In this document: piece after piece, positions 29,362-40,690 of the stretch
How positions within the stretch are numbered: the stretch's first letter is position 1
How the letters are laid out: every line of letters starts with the position of its first letter
Notes under the pieces: generated by a model
Told to the model about the DNA's origin: nothing
Database searches by the model: none
Seen by the model: only the letters and a program-made list of their open reading frames with translations
Made by a program: the position numbers and the translations under genes
Assembly: GCF_023375815.1 (NCBI RefSeq)
Contig: NZ_CP067412.1
Span: 3,658,001-3,722,000 of the forward strand
DNA: 64,000 bases
Reading direction: 5' to 3'
Origin: Pseudomonas sp. HS6
GTDB lineage: Bacteria > Pseudomonadota > Gammaproteobacteria > Pseudomonadales > Pseudomonadaceae

Positions 29362-31278
29362 ATGTACCGTTGGTTAGCCGAGAATCTGGGAAACGTCAGC
29401 GTCAAACGCAAGCTGGGCATCGGTTTCGGCCTGGTGCTGTTGCTGACCCTGTTGATCACCTTCACCGGCTGGACCGGCATGAGCGGCATCATCAGCCGCG
29501 GTGACAAACTCGGTTTCATCTCCAGCCTCAACGAGCTGACCAAGGACCTGCGCCTGGCGCGTCTGGACTACGAGATGCGCCGTGGCGAACAAGGCCCGGG
29601 CGCAGTCAACGACCTGCTCGGCAAGCTCGACAGCGGTCTGCAAACCGCCCGCAAAGAGATCGAACAACCGGCCGACGCAGCGATGGTCGATCAGCAACTG
29701 GCCGCCGTGGCCGAATACAAACGCGCCTTCGCTGACATGACCCAGGCCACCGCCCTGCGCGAAGACGCCCGCAGCAAACTCGGCGCCACCGCCGACAATG
29801 CCGTGGCCAAGGTCGCCGAAGTCGAAAAATCCTTGTTGCAGGGCGACAGCGTTGCGCAGTTCAACGCGGTGATCGACCTCAGCAAACTAATCCAGCAGGC
29901 CCGCTTCCAGGTGCGCGGCTACACCTACAGCGCCAAGGCCGAGGCTGAACAACCGGCCCTCGACGCCATCGACAACGCCCTGAAAAACCTCGAGACCCTG
30001 CCGGCCAAACTGCCGGAACAGCACATCGCCAACCTGCAACAGGCCACCGAGTCGCTGAAAGCCTATCGCGCCGCCGTCAGCCTGTTCCGCGATTCGCAGG
30101 TTGCCAGCGCCAAGGCGCTGACCCGCATGTCGACCCAGGGCGACCTGTTGATGGACCTCAGCAAGAAACTCACCGACTCCCAGACCATCGTCCGTGACAC
30201 CGATGCCGCCAGCGCCAAGAACCAGCTGCTGATCGCCACTCTGCTGGCCGTGGCCTTCGGCCTGCTGGCCGCCTGGGCGATCACCCGGCAGATCATCATC
30301 CCGCTGGAACAGACCCTGAAAGTTGCCGAGCGCGTGGCCGCCGGTGACCTGACCCACAACCTGATCTCCCAGCGCCGCGACGAACTCGGCCAGTTACAAC
30401 GTTCGATGCAGAGCATGACTCAAGGCCTTCGCGAATTGATCGGCGGCATCAGCGACGGCGTCACCCAGATCGCCAGCGCCGCCGAAGAACTGTCGGCCGT
30501 GACCGAGCAGACCAGCGCCGGCGTGAACAATCAGAAAATCGAGACCGATCAGGTCGCCACCGCCATGAACGAAATGGCCGCCACCGTGCAGGAAGTCGCG
30601 CGCAACGCCGAGGAAGCTTCGGAAGCGGCCGTCGCCGCTGACCAACAGGCCCGCGAAGGCGACAAAGTGGTCGGCGAAGCCATCGCCCAGATCGAACGCC
30701 TGGCCACTGAAGTCGGCCACTCCACCGAAGCCATGGGCGAGCTCAAGCGCGAAAGCGACAAGATCGGCAGCGTGCTCGACGTGATCAAATCCGTGGCCCA
30801 GCAAACCAACCTGCTGGCCCTCAACGCCGCCATCGAAGCGGCGCGCGCCGGTGAAGCCGGACGTGGTTTCGCGGTGGTTGCTGACGAAGTGCGCAGCCTC
30901 GCGCAACGCACCCAAAAGTCCACCGAAGAAATCGAAGAGCTGATCGTTGGCCTGCAGAACGGCACCCAGCAAGTGGCGACGATCATGGACAACAGCCGCA
31001 CGCTGACCCAGAGCAGCGTGGAGCTGACCCGCCGTGCCGGTGGTTCGCTGGAAAACATCACGCGTACCGTGTCGGCGATTCAGGCGATGAACCAGCAGAT
31101 CGCTGCAGCCGCCGAGCAGCAAAGTGCCGTGGCCGAAGAGATCAACCGTAGCGTGCTGAACGTGCGGGATGTATCGGATCAGACGTCGGCGGCGAGTGAA
31201 GAGACGGCGGCTTCCAGCGTCGAGCTGGCGCGCCTGGGCACTCACCTGCAAACGTTGGTGGGACGCTTCAAGGTTTGA
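29362..31278 (+). CDS. HBM-domain methyl-accepting chemotaxis protein (McpK/McpS type)
   Basis: The 638-residue transmembrane chemoreceptor has TM1 at about residues 20-40. A long all-helical periplasmic sensor of about 240 residues fits the helical bimodular (HBM) class. TM2 is at about 290-312, followed by HAMP (to about 365) and a signalling domain with the conserved tip [32 protein letters not shown]. In P. aeruginosa the receptor at this exact position after tatC-rsmE is McpK, reported to sense alpha-ketoglutarate. That specificity is inferred here from synteny only. Confidence 0.88.
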   Translation: MYRWLAENLGNVSVKRKLGIGFGLVLLLTLLITFTGWTGMSGIISRGDKLGFISSLNELTKDLRLARLDYEMRRGEQGPGAVNDLLGKLDSGLQTARKEIEQPADAAMVDQQLAAVAEYKRAFADMTQATALREDARSKLGATADNAVAKVAEVEKSLLQGDSVAQFNAVIDLSKLIQQARFQVRGYTYSAKAEAEQPALDAIDNALKNLETLPAKLPEQHIANLQQATESLKAYRAAVSLFRDSQVASAKALTRMSTQGDLLMDLSKKLTDSQTIVRDTDAASAKNQLLIATLLAVAFGLLAAWAITRQIIIPLEQTLKVAERVAAGDLTHNLISQRRDELGQLQRSMQSMTQGLRELIGGISDGVTQIASAAEELSAVTEQTSAGVNNQKIETDQVATAMNEMAATVQEVARNAEEASEAAVAADQQAREGDKVVGEAIAQIERLATEVGHSTEAMGELKRESDKIGSVLDVIKSVAQQTNLLALNAAIEAARAGEAGRGFAVVADEVRSLAQRTQKSTEEIEELIVGLQNGTQQVATIMDNSRTLTQSSVELTRRAGGSLENITRTVSAIQAMNQQIAAAAEQQSAVAEEINRSVLNVRDVSDQTSAASEETAASSVELARLGTHLQTLVGRFKV

Positions 31279-31321
31279 GTGGATGCATCGGCCTCGGTTC
31301 GCTGTGAACCGAGGTGATGCT

Positions 31322-31410
31322 ATCGCTGGCAAGCCAGCTCCCACAGAATTTGTGTTGATCACAAAAGTTGTGTTCAACCCGTTCACTGTGGGAGCTGGCT
31401 TGCCAGCGAT
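31322..31410. repeat. REPIN: inverted pair of REP arms (CTGGC type)
   Basis: Arms at 31322-31346 and 31386-31410 with core GCTGGCTTGCCAGC sit between the convergent 3' ends of the chemoreceptor and the ABC ATPase gene. No other terminator is visible there. Confidence 0.9.
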
Positions 31411-31432
31411 GGCGTCCGAGAGAACGCTGCAG

Positions 31433-32167
31433 TTACAGAACCTGACGCAGGAAAGCCTGGGCCCGAGGATCCTTCGGTGCTTCGAAGAACTCGGCCGGCG
31501 AGGCGTCTTCCAGCAGTTTGCCGTGATCGAAGAACAGCACTCGATCCGCCACTTCCCGGGCAAAGCCCATTTCGTGAGTCACGCAGACCATGGTCATGCC
31601 TTCCACGGCCAGGTTCTTCATCACGTCCAGCACTTCACCGACCATTTCCGGGTCGAGGGCCGAGGTCGGCTCATCGAACAGCATGACCTTCGGGTCCATC
31701 GCCAGCGCCCGGGCAATCGCCACACGCTGTTGCTGACCGCCGGACAGACGTGAAGGGTATTCGCGGGCCTTTTGTGCAATACCAACCTTTTCCAGCAACG
31801 CCAGGGCTTTGGCCTCGCTTTCCTTCTGGCCGCGCTTGCGCACGACTTTCTGCGCCAGGCACAGGTTCTCCAGCACGGTCATGTGCGGGAACAGATTGAA
31901 ATGCTGGAACACCATGCCGACTTCGCGGCGGTAGGCATTGACGTCGGTTTTCGGGTCGGCCAGTTGCAGGCCGTCGATGCTCACCGAGCCGGAATCGAAT
32001 TCCTCAAGACCATTGAGGCAACGCAGGAAGGTCGACTTGCCGGAACCGGACGGACCGATCACCACCAGCACCTCGCCCTTGGCGACGGAAGTGGTGACGT
32101 TATCCACAGCCCGGACCACTTGCCCACGGGTGTCGAAAACTTTTACCAGATCGCGGACTTCAATCAC
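31433..32167 (-). CDS. Polar amino acid ABC transporter ATP-binding protein (GlnQ type)
   Basis: The 244-residue ATPase has Walker A ([10 protein letters not shown]), Q-loop region, signature [15 protein letters not shown] and Walker [16 protein letters not shown]. The length and the [17 protein letters not shown] block are those of GlnQ/HisP-type importers. I chose GTG at 32167, with GGAGG ten bases upstream, giving [15 protein letters not shown] seven codons earlier would overlap the permease more deeply. It is the last gene of the binding protein-permease-ATPase operon. Confidence 0.9.
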   Translation of the reverse strand: MIEVRDLVKVFDTRGQVVRAVDNVTTSVAKGEVLVVIGPSGSGKSTFLRCLNGLEEFDSGSVSIDGLQLADPKTDVNAYRREVGMVFQHFNLFPHMTVLENLCLAQKVVRKRGQKESEAKALALLEKVGIAQKAREYPSRLSGGQQQRVAIARALAMDPKVMLFDEPTSALDPEMVGEVLDVMKNLAVEGMTMVCVTHEMGFAREVADRVLFFDHGKLLEDASPAEFFEAPKDPRAQAFLRQVL

Positions 32168-33119
32168 TTTGCGCGAGCCTCCGCTCAAGCCGGCTGGCGA
32201 TTTTCGACAGCGGCAGGTTGATCAACAGGTACAGGCCGGCAACGCAGAACAGGATTTCGAACGGCGAAAACGAGGTAGTGATGACTTCACGGCCGCTTTT
32301 CAGCAGCTCGGTGATGGCGATCACCGACACCAGCGAGGTGTCTTTCACCAGACTGATGAACTGCCCCGCCAGCGGTGGCAGCACACGCTTCAAGGCTTGC
32401 GGCAGCACCACATGACGCATCGACTGGCCAGCGCTCAGACCGAGTGAACGCGCCGCTTCATTCTGCCCACGGGCAATCGACTGCACGCCGGAACGGATGA
32501 TTTCCGCCACATAGGCGCCGGTAAACAGCGACAGCGCAGCGATCCCGGCGAACTCCCGGGACAGGTTCATCACCGTGCCGATAAAGAAGTAGAAAATGAA
32601 GATCTGCACCAGCAGCGGCGTACCGCGCACCAGTTCGACATAGATCGTCGACAGGTCGCGCAGGGTCGGGTTGCTCGACAGCCGGCACAGCCCGGTCGCC
32701 AGACCGATCAACAGCCCAAGCACGCCGGAGACCACCGACAGCCAAAGCGTCGTCCACAGACCCCACAGCAGCGGACCCGCCGCCCAATGTCGGGTAACAC
32801 CTACGACGTCACCCTCGGCCACATCATCGCCCTGGGCGAATTGCAGGCTGTTTTCGTCGACGGTCAGGTGCTGCTCGTCACCGGCATCGTTGCGCAGGGT
32901 GACTTGCGCGCTGCCGCCCTTGCGCACCAGTTCGCTGACGGTGGAAATGTCGGTGGCGCGCTGGGTTTCCTCGGCCTGATAGGCGAAGTACTGCGGCACG
33001 CGGTTCCAGCGCCATTCGTAGGACATCAGCGACGTGGCGTAATACAGCGCGCCGGCCAGGCCGATCAGCACCAGCACAGTCAGGACGTGCCAGGGCCATT
33101 GGGCTTTTTTCTGTTTCAT
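32160..33119 (-). CDS. Polar amino acid ABC transporter permease
   Basis: This 319-residue membrane protein begins [20 protein letters not shown]. One N-terminal helix and a periplasmic insertion of about 90 residues (about 35-120) precede the HisM/GlnP-type permease domain. The EAA loop reads [30 protein letters not shown]. The large insertion is unusual for short family members but occurs in Pseudomonas homologues. An in-frame extension upstream reads through the REPIN and is rejected. Confidence 0.88.
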   Translation of the reverse strand: MKQKKAQWPWHVLTVLVLIGLAGALYYATSLMSYEWRWNRVPQYFAYQAEETQRATDISTVSELVRKGGSAQVTLRNDAGDEQHLTVDENSLQFAQGDDVAEGDVVGVTRHWAAGPLLWGLWTTLWLSVVSGVLGLLIGLATGLCRLSSNPTLRDLSTIYVELVRGTPLLVQIFIFYFFIGTVMNLSREFAGIAALSLFTGAYVAEIIRSGVQSIARGQNEAARSLGLSAGQSMRHVVLPQALKRVLPPLAGQFISLVKDTSLVSVIAITELLKSGREVITTSFSPFEILFCVAGLYLLINLPLSKIASRLERRLAQSD

Positions 33120-33162
33120 TGGATTTGCAGGTTCCGGATTCTGTGTCGCCTGGAAGGGCCTC

Positions 33163-33250
33163 ATCGCGGGCAAGCCCGCTCCCACAGAATTTCAAGCGGG
33201 CACATATTCTGTGCTCACACCAAACCTGTGGGAGCGGGCTTGCCCGCGAT
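33163..33250. repeat. REPIN: inverted pair of REP arms (CGGGC type)
   Basis: Arms at 33163-33187 and 33226-33250 lie between the binding-protein gene and the permease gene of one ABC operon. In such positions REP hairpins often protect the upstream message, which would favour high binding-protein output. Confidence 0.9.
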
Positions 33251-33279
33251 TGGAGCTACGAGGTCAGTCTGACCTGCGC

Positions 33280-34077
33280 TTATTCCATGTCCTTGAGCCA
33301 CTCGGTGCTCTTGAACCACTTGTCATGGATGCGATCGTAGGTGCCGTCTTCGTGGATCTGGCGCAGGAAGTTGTTGATGAAGTTGATGCTGTCGTAATCA
33401 CCCTTCTTCAAGCCGAAGGCCAGCGGCTCGTAGGTGAACGGCTTGTCGAGGAACACCAGCTTGCCGGCGCCGACCTTGTTCACTGCAACGACGTTGTACG
33501 GGGCGTCGTAGATGAAGGCGTCGGCCTTGCCGTTGACCACGTCGAGCACGGCTTCCTGCTCGTTGTCGTAGCCATGGTATTTGGCCTTGGCGATCAGCTT
33601 CTTGGCGACCATTTCGCCGGTGGTGCCGAGCTTGGAGGTGATGCGGTAGTCGGCGGTGTTCAGGTCTTTATAGGACTTGATGGTGCCTTCCAGCTCCTTG
33701 CGGATCAGCAGGGTCTGGCCGACCACGATGAACGGTTCGCTGAAGTTCAGGCGCAGGTTGCGTTCCTGGGTCAGGGTCATGCCGCTGCCGATCATGTCGA
33801 ACTTGTCGGTCATCAGCGCCGGGATGATGCCGTCGTAACCGGTCGAAACCAGCTCCAGCTTGACGCCCATGGCCTTGGACATGGCTTTGAGGATGTCGAC
33901 TTCGAAACCGATGATCTCGCCGCGCTTGTTGGTCATTTCGAACGGCATGTAGGTCGGGTCCATCCCGACTTTCAAGGTGCCGCGCTTGACCGCGTCATCG
34001 ATTGCCCCGGCCTGCGCCGCATTGACTGCAACCAGTGCCGTGACGCCGACCAGCAGCATCGACAGATACTTCTTCAT
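33280..34077 (-). CDS. Polar amino acid ABC transporter substrate-binding protein
   Basis: The 265-residue periplasmic protein has a signal peptide (MKKYLSMLLVGVTALVAVNAAQA) and a family 3 solute-binding fold. GTLKVGMDPTYMPFEMTNKRGEIIGFEVDI, GSGMTLTQERN and NFSEPFIV are the standard ligand-pocket motifs. The substrate is probably an amino acid or related acid and is not identifiable from sequence. The ATG at 34077 gives a clean signal peptide, and the upstream extension does not. Confidence 0.92.
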   Translation of the reverse strand: MKKYLSMLLVGVTALVAVNAAQAGAIDDAVKRGTLKVGMDPTYMPFEMTNKRGEIIGFEVDILKAMSKAMGVKLELVSTGYDGIIPALMTDKFDMIGSGMTLTQERNLRLNFSEPFIVVGQTLLIRKELEGTIKSYKDLNTADYRITSKLGTTGEMVAKKLIAKAKYHGYDNEQEAVLDVVNGKADAFIYDAPYNVVAVNKVGAGKLVFLDKPFTYEPLAFGLKKGDYDSINFINNFLRQIHEDGTYDRIHDKWFKSTEWLKDME

Positions 34078-34163
34078 CTTCAAGTCCCCAAAACCATTGC
34101 GTTTGCGGCGCGAAAACCGACAGAGGTGGACAAGATTGTCCGGGTGCGCCAATTCGGGGACGG

Positions 34164-34191
34164 ATGCTAACGCACTCGATTTTTTGCACAA
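34164..34191 (-). promoter_or_regulatory. Candidate sigma-70 promoter of the amino acid ABC operon
   Basis: Minus-strand -35 TTGTGC (34186-34191), 16-base spacer and -10 TAGCAT (34164-34169), about 85 bases upstream of the binding-protein ATG. Confidence 0.45.
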
Positions 34192-34217
34192 GGTTTAATG
34201 GGGGATTTGTTTAACAT

Positions 34218-34420
34218 TCAAGGGCCACCCCTCACCCCAGCCCTCCCGAAACGTCGGACCGCCCGTAGGGAGAGGGGGCCGACCGAGGTGTCTTGCGCTA
34301 TACATCGACCTGAAATGTCGAGTCGATTATGGATTCAACAGAGCAAGATCAGGTCGGCGTACCTCTGAAGCATCCCCCAATCAGTTCCCTCTCCCTTTGG
34401 GAGAGGGTTAGGCGGGCGGC
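34218..34420. repeat. Interspersed inverted-repeat element, copy 3 (hybrid arms)
   Basis: Same family as copies at 5061 and 21022. The left arm carries the CGAAACGTCGGACCGCCCG insert of copy 2, while the right arm lacks it and is degenerate at its tip (TTAGGCGGGCGG instead of TTAGGGTGAGGG). With the promoter and the opgH terminator it accounts for the 405-bp gap between opgH and the ABC operon. Confidence 0.8.
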
Positions 34421-34447
34421 GTTCCGATGAGGGGCTTTTCAGCAGGC

Positions 34448-34475
34448 AAAAAAAACCCCGCTATCTAAGCGGGGT
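34448..34475 (-). terminator. Rho-independent terminator of opgH
   Basis: Minus-strand stem AACCCCGCTTA / TAGCGGGGTT with a short loop, followed by T6 or more. It starts a few bases after the opgH stop codon. Confidence 0.9.
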
Positions 34476-34482
34476 TTCTTCA

Positions 34483-37053
34483 TCAGGCCGGCTGCGCCTG
34501 CAAGCTCAAAGGCTTGAGCGGTAACAGCGGCGCATGCGGATCAGCTTTCACCGATGCCCGCCACGCGTCCAGCCACTCGGCGTGACCTTCGGCCCACACC
34601 TGCTCGTGCAGACGGGCCAGGGCCACCGGGTCGCTCAGCAGTTGCAGACGATCATGGTTGTTCAACCCGGCCGGGCCGACCTTGATCGCGTGACGCACAC
34701 GCTCCTGACGCAGCCACTCGATCGGCTCGGCCTCACCGTGACGCGAGGTCGCCAGCGAGCACGCCAGGGCGTTCTGCTGCGGATCGACCACGGCGCGGAC
34801 GAAGCCGTCGTTCAGCGCGTGCCAGCGGTTTTCGTGGGTGTACTGATCGGTAGCCAGCAGCGCCTGTGGCGGATTGTATTCCTCGGGGATGAGGAACAGG
34901 CTCTCGTCACGGGATTTGAGGCCCAGGCCCACACGGCTGGAAATTACCGATACCGGAATCGACAGCATCAGCGAACCGACAATCGGCACCAGCCACCACA
35001 GGAAGCTCGGGTTCAGCCAGATCACCAGCAGCGCCCAGAAGAAGCCCAGCAGGGTCTGCGGGCCGTGGCGCTTGACCGCTTCGCTCCATGGCGTGGAGTC
35101 GTCGTCACGCTGCGGCGAGTTCCAGGTCGCGGCCCAGCCGAGGAACGCGGCGAGGACGAAACGGGTGTGGAATATCATCCGCACCGGTGCCAGCAGCATG
35201 GAGAACAGCATCTCCAGCAGCATCGACAGGGTCACTTTGAACTTGCCGCCGAACTCTTTCGCGCCCTTGGCCCAGATCAGGATGATGCTCAACAGCTTCG
35301 GCAGGAACAGCAGCACGATGGTCGTCGAGAACAGTGCGACCGCTTTATCCGGATGCCATTGCGGCCACAGCGGATAGAGCTGACGGGGCTCCATGAAATA
35401 CTGCGGTTCCATCAGCGTGTTGACCGCCAGCAGCGCGGTCGATAGCACCAGGAAGAAGAACCACAACGGCGCCGACAGGTAAGACATCACGCCGGTCAGG
35501 AACACCGCACGGTGCACCGGGTGCATGCCTTTTACCAGGAACAGGCGGAAGTTCATCAGGTTGCCGTGGCACCAGCGACGGTCACGCTTGAGTTCGTCGA
35601 GCAGGTTCGGCGGCAGTTCTTCGTAGCTGCCCGGCAGATCGTAGGCAATCCACACGCCCCAGCCGGCACGGCGCATCAGCGCAGCTTCAACGAAGTCGTG
35701 AGAGAGGATCGCACCGGAGAACGCACCTTTGCCCGGCAACGGCGCCAGGGCGCAGTGGTCGATGAACGGCTTCATGCGGATGATCGCGTTGTGACCCCAG
35801 TAGTGGGATTCACCCAGCTGCCAGAAGTGCAGGCCGGCAGTAAACAGCGGACCGTAAACGCGAGTGGCGAACTGCTGCATGCGTGCATACAGCGTGTCCA
35901 TGCCCGAGGCACGCGGCGCGGTCTGGATGATACCGGCGTCCGGCGTGGCCTCCATCAGGCGCACCAGACTGGTCAGGCACTCGCCGCTCATCACCGAGTC
36001 GGCGTCGAGCACGACCATGTACTTGTAGTCAGCGCCCCAGCGACGGCAGAAGTCGTCGAGGTTGCCACTCTTGCGTTTGACGCGACGACGACGACGGCGA
36101 TAGAAGATCTTGCCGAAGCCCTTGGCTTCACGGCAGACGTCCAGCCAGGCCTGTTGCTCGGCGACGCAGATATCGGTGTCGTTACTGTCGCTGAGCACGA
36201 AGAAGTCGAAGCGATCCAGGTCACCCGTGGCCGCCACCGACTCGAACGTCGCGCGCAGACCGGCGAACACCCGAGGCACATCTTCGTTGCAGATCGGCAT
36301 TACCAGTGCGGTACGCGCATCTTTCGGAATCGGCTCGTTGCCGGCGCTTTTGCCGGAGATCCGGTACTTATCGTGACCAGTGAGCAATTCGAGAAAGCCC
36401 ATCAGCGCGGTCCAGAAACCGGCCGATACCCAGCAGAACAGAATCCCGAACATGATCAGGATGCTGGTTTGCAGCGCATACGGCAGCACTTGCGTGGCAG
36501 TTTGCAGCAGCGGTTGATGCAGGACTTCTTCCAGATCGACGAACGACCAGCCTTGGTACGGCATGATGCCTTTCATGTACCAGCCGGCAACGATGGTCTG
36601 ACCGAGCATCAGGATCAGCAAAATGTAGCGACGGATCGAACCAACGGTGCGCCAGCGCGCAGCAGGCAGCACGTTTTCGTCTTTTGGCGGTTGCGGCGGA
36701 TTGGTCCGGCCAGTCAGGCGGCGCCAGCCACGCACCAGAATATTGGTGCGCCACGGCTCCGGCACGACCTTGGTCCGACGAATCGGCGGTGTGGCCTTGA
36801 GACGAACTCGACCGCTGGCGTCCACGCCTAGCATTTCCGCGTCTTCCAGCTCTTCGGCGGTGCTCAGGGTCAGGCGCTTGCCCACCGAAGCCTGGGCGGC
36901 TTCGGTCGGAGCGTCGAACGTCGAGGACGACAGGCGTTCATGCAATTCGCTGAAGGACTGGCAGCCCGCGAGTTCCGCGCGCTGCTCGTCGGTCATCGGC
37001 AGATGCGCCAGGTACTCGGACAGAGTCTCTGGCTGTACTTGAGAGTTACTCAT
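34483..37053 (-). CDS. opgH: Osmoregulated periplasmic glucan glucosyltransferase OpgH
   Basis: This 856-residue inner-membrane GT2 enzyme builds the beta-1,2 glucan backbone of osmoregulated periplasmic glucans. It has a cytoplasmic N-terminus, membrane helices at about 140-215, and a glycosyltransferase domain (about 240-500) with [27 protein letters not shown] and the RDRRWCHGN motif. Four or more C-terminal membrane helices follow. Eight-bp overlap with opgG indicates coupling. Confidence 0.95.
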   Translation of the reverse strand: MSNSQVQPETLSEYLAHLPMTDEQRAELAGCQSFSELHERLSSSTFDAPTEAAQASVGKRLTLSTAEELEDAEMLGVDASGRVRLKATPPIRRTKVVPEPWRTNILVRGWRRLTGRTNPPQPPKDENVLPAARWRTVGSIRRYILLILMLGQTIVAGWYMKGIMPYQGWSFVDLEEVLHQPLLQTATQVLPYALQTSILIMFGILFCWVSAGFWTALMGFLELLTGHDKYRISGKSAGNEPIPKDARTALVMPICNEDVPRVFAGLRATFESVAATGDLDRFDFFVLSDSNDTDICVAEQQAWLDVCREAKGFGKIFYRRRRRRVKRKSGNLDDFCRRWGADYKYMVVLDADSVMSGECLTSLVRLMEATPDAGIIQTAPRASGMDTLYARMQQFATRVYGPLFTAGLHFWQLGESHYWGHNAIIRMKPFIDHCALAPLPGKGAFSGAILSHDFVEAALMRRAGWGVWIAYDLPGSYEELPPNLLDELKRDRRWCHGNLMNFRLFLVKGMHPVHRAVFLTGVMSYLSAPLWFFFLVLSTALLAVNTLMEPQYFMEPRQLYPLWPQWHPDKAVALFSTTIVLLFLPKLLSIILIWAKGAKEFGGKFKVTLSMLLEMLFSMLLAPVRMIFHTRFVLAAFLGWAATWNSPQRDDDSTPWSEAVKRHGPQTLLGFFWALLVIWLNPSFLWWLVPIVGSLMLSIPVSVISSRVGLGLKSRDESLFLIPEEYNPPQALLATDQYTHENRWHALNDGFVRAVVDPQQNALACSLATSRHGEAEPIEWLRQERVRHAIKVGPAGLNNHDRLQLLSDPVALARLHEQVWAEGHAEWLDAWRASVKADPHAPLLPLKPLSLQAQPA

Positions 37054-38860
37054 CGGCAGGCAACTGATAGCTCCAGGTCTCGGTCAGGACTTCTTCAGTC
37101 GATGCCGATTCCGGTGTGGCTGGGGCCGCGTCCGCAGCCGCTGGCTGCTTGGCGTCTTTGTTGGCCTTGTCCTTGGCGTCTGCCGCTGGCTTGGCGTCGG
37201 CCTGTTTGGCTTCGGCGGCCTTGGCTTCCTTGTCGGCTTTCTCTTGTTGCTTGGCGGCGACCTTGTCGGCCTTGGCAACCGAGGAGTTGGAAGCCGGCAG
37301 CGAGGTCTTGGCCAGATCGGCCGGGACGATGTTCTGTACCAGTGCGGCACGCATCTCGGTCGACTTGCTCGCGTCCTTGATCTTCATCCGCAGGGTCAGG
37401 CGCCAGCCCTTGGTTTCAGGGTTGTAGCGCACGCTGTTCTCGACTACTTCGGCGTTGTCGCCGACGCTGACCTGGCTGCGAACGTCCGCATCCGGGGCCA
37501 GGGCAGCCAGGGACGGACCTTCGAAGTCAACCAGGTAGGCAACGCTGCCATCCGGCTGACGGATCAGGTTCGATTGCTTGACGTCACCGGTCGAACGCAG
37601 AGTCTGCTTGACCCAGGCGCTGTCCGGCGCGTGAATCGCCGCTTCGTCCATGGTCCAGTGCATGCGGTAGGCGAAGTCCAGCGGCTGGCCTGGCTCCGGC
37701 AGTTTTTCCGGGTTCCAGAACGCAACGATGTTGTCGTTGGTTTCGTCGGCGGTCGGGATCTCGACCAAGTCGACGGTGCCTTTGCCCCAGTCGCCCTTCG
37801 GCTCGATCCAGGCGCTTGGACGCTTGTCGTAGCGGTCGTCGAGATCTTCGTAGTGGCTGAAGTCACGGCCACGTTGCAGCAGACCGAAACCACGCGGGTT
37901 TTCGACGCTGAACTGGCTGACTGCCAAATGTTTAGGGTTGTTCAGTGGACGCCAGATCCACTCGCCGTTGCCGGCATGGATCGACAGACCGCTGGAGTCG
38001 TGCAGTTCGCGACGGTAGTTGAGCACTTTCGACGGCTGGTTGGCGCCGAACAGGAACATGCTGGTCAGCGGCGCGACGCCGAGCTTGCCAACCTTGTCAC
38101 GCAGGTACATCTGGCCTTTGACGTCGACGATGGTGTCGCTGCCCGGGCGCAGAATCAGACGGTAGGCGCCAGTGGCGCGCGGCGAATCCAGCAGGGCGAA
38201 GATCACCAGGTGCTTGTCACCCGGCTTCGGCTGCTGAATCCAGAACTCGCGAAAACGCGGGAATTCTTCGCCGGACGGCAAAGCGGTATCGATCGCCAAG
38301 CCACGGGCCGACAGACCGTAAGTGTGACCCTTGCCGACGACACGGAAATAGCTCGCGCCCAGCATGGTCATGATTTCGTCTTGCTTGTCAGCCTTGTTGA
38401 TCGGGTACAGCACACGGAAACCGGCATAGCCCAGTTGTTCGGTGGCCTTCGGATCGAACTGCAGATCGCCGAAATCGAAACGGCTCGGATCGTATTTGAT
38501 CTCTTCGACGGTGTTCGCGGTGATTTCGTTGATTTTCACCGGCGTATCGAAGTGCATGCCCTGATGATAGAAGGACAGCTTGAACGGGTTCTTCTGGTCG
38601 GCCCATTCGGCTTTTTCGGTGCGGAAACGAATCTTTTGATAGTCCGCGAATTTCATGTCACGGAATTCGTTCGGCAGGTTGCTGCGCGGGGCTTCGAACT
38701 TCTGCCCGGCCAGCTCTTTAGCCTTGGCCGACACATCGTCAAGATTGAATGCCCAAAGCTGGCCGGCGCTGAGCAGGCACAGAAGTGCCGAGCCCGCTAC
38801 CAGAGCGCTGCGCAAGCGTTTGGCAGACAATTTTGCTGCATTACAGGGACTAACAATCAC
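37046..38860 (-). CDS. opgG: Periplasmic glucan biosynthesis protein OpgG
   Basis: This 604-residue periplasmic protein needed for glucan branching or release has a long signal peptide ([16 protein letters not shown], then a hydrophobic core to AGQLWA). The beta-sandwich OpgG domain contains [10 protein letters not shown] and [26 protein letters not shown] blocks (about 35-515). The last 80 residues are a Lys/Ala/Asp-rich low-complexity tail ending [12 protein letters not shown] chose GTG at 38860, with GAGG seven bases before it. A start 38 codons upstream gives no signal peptide. Confidence 0.92.
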   Translation of the reverse strand: MIVSPCNAAKLSAKRLRSALVAGSALLCLLSAGQLWAFNLDDVSAKAKELAGQKFEAPRSNLPNEFRDMKFADYQKIRFRTEKAEWADQKNPFKLSFYHQGMHFDTPVKINEITANTVEEIKYDPSRFDFGDLQFDPKATEQLGYAGFRVLYPINKADKQDEIMTMLGASYFRVVGKGHTYGLSARGLAIDTALPSGEEFPRFREFWIQQPKPGDKHLVIFALLDSPRATGAYRLILRPGSDTIVDVKGQMYLRDKVGKLGVAPLTSMFLFGANQPSKVLNYRRELHDSSGLSIHAGNGEWIWRPLNNPKHLAVSQFSVENPRGFGLLQRGRDFSHYEDLDDRYDKRPSAWIEPKGDWGKGTVDLVEIPTADETNDNIVAFWNPEKLPEPGQPLDFAYRMHWTMDEAAIHAPDSAWVKQTLRSTGDVKQSNLIRQPDGSVAYLVDFEGPSLAALAPDADVRSQVSVGDNAEVVENSVRYNPETKGWRLTLRMKIKDASKSTEMRAALVQNIVPADLAKTSLPASNSSVAKADKVAAKQQEKADKEAKAAEAKQADAKPAADAKDKANKDAKQPAAADAAPATPESASTEEVLTETWSYQLPADE

Positions 38861-39181
38861 GAGCAACCCTCGCCGAAAACAGATCAATAAACCAACGGCC
38901 AGATGAAGTGCCTGTGAGGGATACGGTACAAAAAAACCGACCTTGCAGGGCACTCTTGCCAAGTTGGCGAGCATTGTTCCGACTCCGCTGGGTCAAAATG
39001 ATTCCCCAATCGGATCCGGACAAGTCTCTACCTAAGTCAAAATGGACCAACGAACGCTGATCCCCGTAGCGCGCGATTATCTAGTAGCCCGCGTGACAAC
39101 GCATCAGGGGTAACAAAGTATTTATCGCGAAAATTCCCTGTTTTCAGTCGAAAAGCCCTTAAAAAGATGTTTCAAGCGCTT
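38861..39181 (-). promoter_or_regulatory. opgG upstream region, no gene seen
   Basis: The 321-bp spacer between dtd and opgG is AT-richer than its surroundings. A direct repeat GTCAAAATG occurs at 38992 and about 45 bases further on. On the minus strand each gives TTTTGAC, a possible -35, but no good -10 follows. A small inverted repeat TTGCCAA-G-TTGGCGA lies near 38956. I see no open frame with coding character and no terminator for dtd, so the opgGH promoter is presumably here but unplaced. Confidence 0.3.
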
Positions 39182-39619
39182 TCATGTCTGTAACAGGAAG
39201 GTTACCGGGCCATCGTTGACCAGGTGCACCTGCATATCCGCGCCGAATCTACCTGATGCCACAGTGCCATGCATCTGTTTCGCTTTGCTTAATAGATAGT
39301 CGAACAATTCCTCGCCCAGGGCCGGAGGGGCAGCGGTCGAGAAACTCGGGCGCAACCCGCTTTTGGTGTCGGCAGCCAGGGTGAACTGAGAGACCAGCAG
39401 CAACCCGCCGCCCACATCCGCCAAAGACAGGTTCATCTTGCCTTCGGCGTCACTGAACACTCGATAGTTAAGCAGCTTATGCAGAAGTTTGTCGGCGCTG
39501 GCCTGCGTGTCGTCGGGTTCGACCGCCACCAGCACCAGCAAACCTTGATCGACGCTGCCGACCACCTCTCCCGCCACTTCGACCCGCGCGCCTTTCACGC
39601 GCTGCAAAAGCCCCTTCAT
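39182..39619 (-). CDS. dtd: D-aminoacyl-tRNA deacylase
   Basis: The 145-residue enzyme hydrolyses D-aminoacyl- and glycyl-mischarged tRNAs. The family motifs [18 protein letters not shown] and [10 protein letters not shown] (the cross-subunit GP motif) are intact. It begins [15 protein letters not shown]. The ATG overlaps the pip stop by four bases, so the two are co-translated. Confidence 0.96.
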   Translation of the reverse strand: MKGLLQRVKGARVEVAGEVVGSVDQGLLVLVAVEPDDTQASADKLLHKLLNYRVFSDAEGKMNLSLADVGGGLLLVSQFTLAADTKSGLRPSFSTAAPPALGEELFDYLLSKAKQMHGTVASGRFGADMQVHLVNDGPVTFLLQT

Positions 39620-40587
39620 GCTTCTTCGGGCGGCAGGTCAAGCAGGCGCCGGGCCATGTTGCTGGCGGCACGCACCAGCGCATCGGTGATGCCCGGTTCA
39701 GAGGCGGCGTGCCCGGCGTCGCGGATCACCTGCAACTCGCTGTTCGGCCAGGCCTGATGCAGTTCCCAGGCATTGTCGAGCGGGCAAATCACGTCGTAGC
39801 GACCGTGGATGATCACGCCCGGCAGGTGGGCGATCTTGCCCATGTCGCGAATCAACTGGTTCGGCTCAAGAAAAGCGTTGTTGGTGAAGTAGTGGCACTC
39901 GATCCGCGCAATCGACAAAGCGCGCTGCGGCTCGGAGAAACGGTCGACCACCAGCGGGTTCGGGCGCAGGGTCGCGGTGCGCCCTTCCCAGGTCGACCAG
40001 GCTTTGGCCGCGTGCATCTGGGCGATCTGATCGTTGCCGGTCAGGCGTTTGTGGAAAGCGCTGAGCAAGTCGTCGCGTTCGTCCAGCGGGATCGGCGCGA
40101 TGTAGTCCTGCCAGTAATCGGGGAACAGACGGCTGGCACCGGCCTGGTAGAACCATTCGATTTCCTGCGGGCGGCAGAGAAAGATCCCACGCAGGATCAG
40201 ACCATGCACGCGCTCAGGGTGAGTCTGCGCATAAGCCAGCGCCAGGGTCGAACCCCAGGAGCCGCCGAACAGCACCCATTTCTCGATGCCCAGGTGTTTG
40301 CGGATGCGCTCGAGGTCTTCGACCAGATCCCAGGTAGTGTTGTTTTCCAGGCTGGCGTGGGGGGTGGAGCGACCGCAACCGCGCTGGTCGAAGGTGACAA
40401 TGCGATACAGGTTCGGATCGAAGTAGCGACGGCTCTGGGCATCGCACCCGGCACCGGGACCACCGTGAATGAACACCACCGGCAAACCTTCCGGTGAACC
40501 GCTTTCGTCGACGTACAGCGTATGGGTGTCGTCGACGGCCAGATCGTGCCGTGCGTGAGGTTTGATCTGCGGAAACAAAGTCTGCAT
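39616..40587 (-). CDS. pip: Proline iminopeptidase
   Basis: This 323-residue alpha/beta hydrolase of peptidase family S33 cleaves N-terminal proline. The oxyanion motif HGGPGAG, the nucleophile elbow GGSWGS and the [11 protein letters not shown]...RDAGHAA Asp/His region are visible. The ATG at 40587 has GGAG upstream and matches family N-termini ([16 protein letters not shown]). It precedes dtd in the same transcript. Confidence 0.95.
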   Translation of the reverse strand: MQTLFPQIKPHARHDLAVDDTHTLYVDESGSPEGLPVVFIHGGPGAGCDAQSRRYFDPNLYRIVTFDQRGCGRSTPHASLENNTTWDLVEDLERIRKHLGIEKWVLFGGSWGSTLALAYAQTHPERVHGLILRGIFLCRPQEIEWFYQAGASRLFPDYWQDYIAPIPLDERDDLLSAFHKRLTGNDQIAQMHAAKAWSTWEGRTATLRPNPLVVDRFSEPQRALSIARIECHYFTNNAFLEPNQLIRDMGKIAHLPGVIIHGRYDVICPLDNAWELHQAWPNSELQVIRDAGHAASEPGITDALVRAASNMARRLLDLPPEEA

Positions 40588-40690
40588 TGCGCGCTCCGTA
40601 AGGGTCGAGGTCATCCCTGGGGGGACTTCTATTATTCTGCCGTCCGGCATCATAAACCCGATTTACGTCAATGAGCATGCCCGTGCGCTG

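Noticed and set aside
33119..33185. N-terminal extension MGAGLPAMRP of the ABC permease
   Set aside because: This peptide is the typical translation of a REP arm; the permease starts at 33119.
38940..38975. TTGGCAAG...CTGCA on the minus strand as a sigma-54 promoter for opgG
   Set aside because: The GG and GC dinucleotides are 12 bases apart, not 10.
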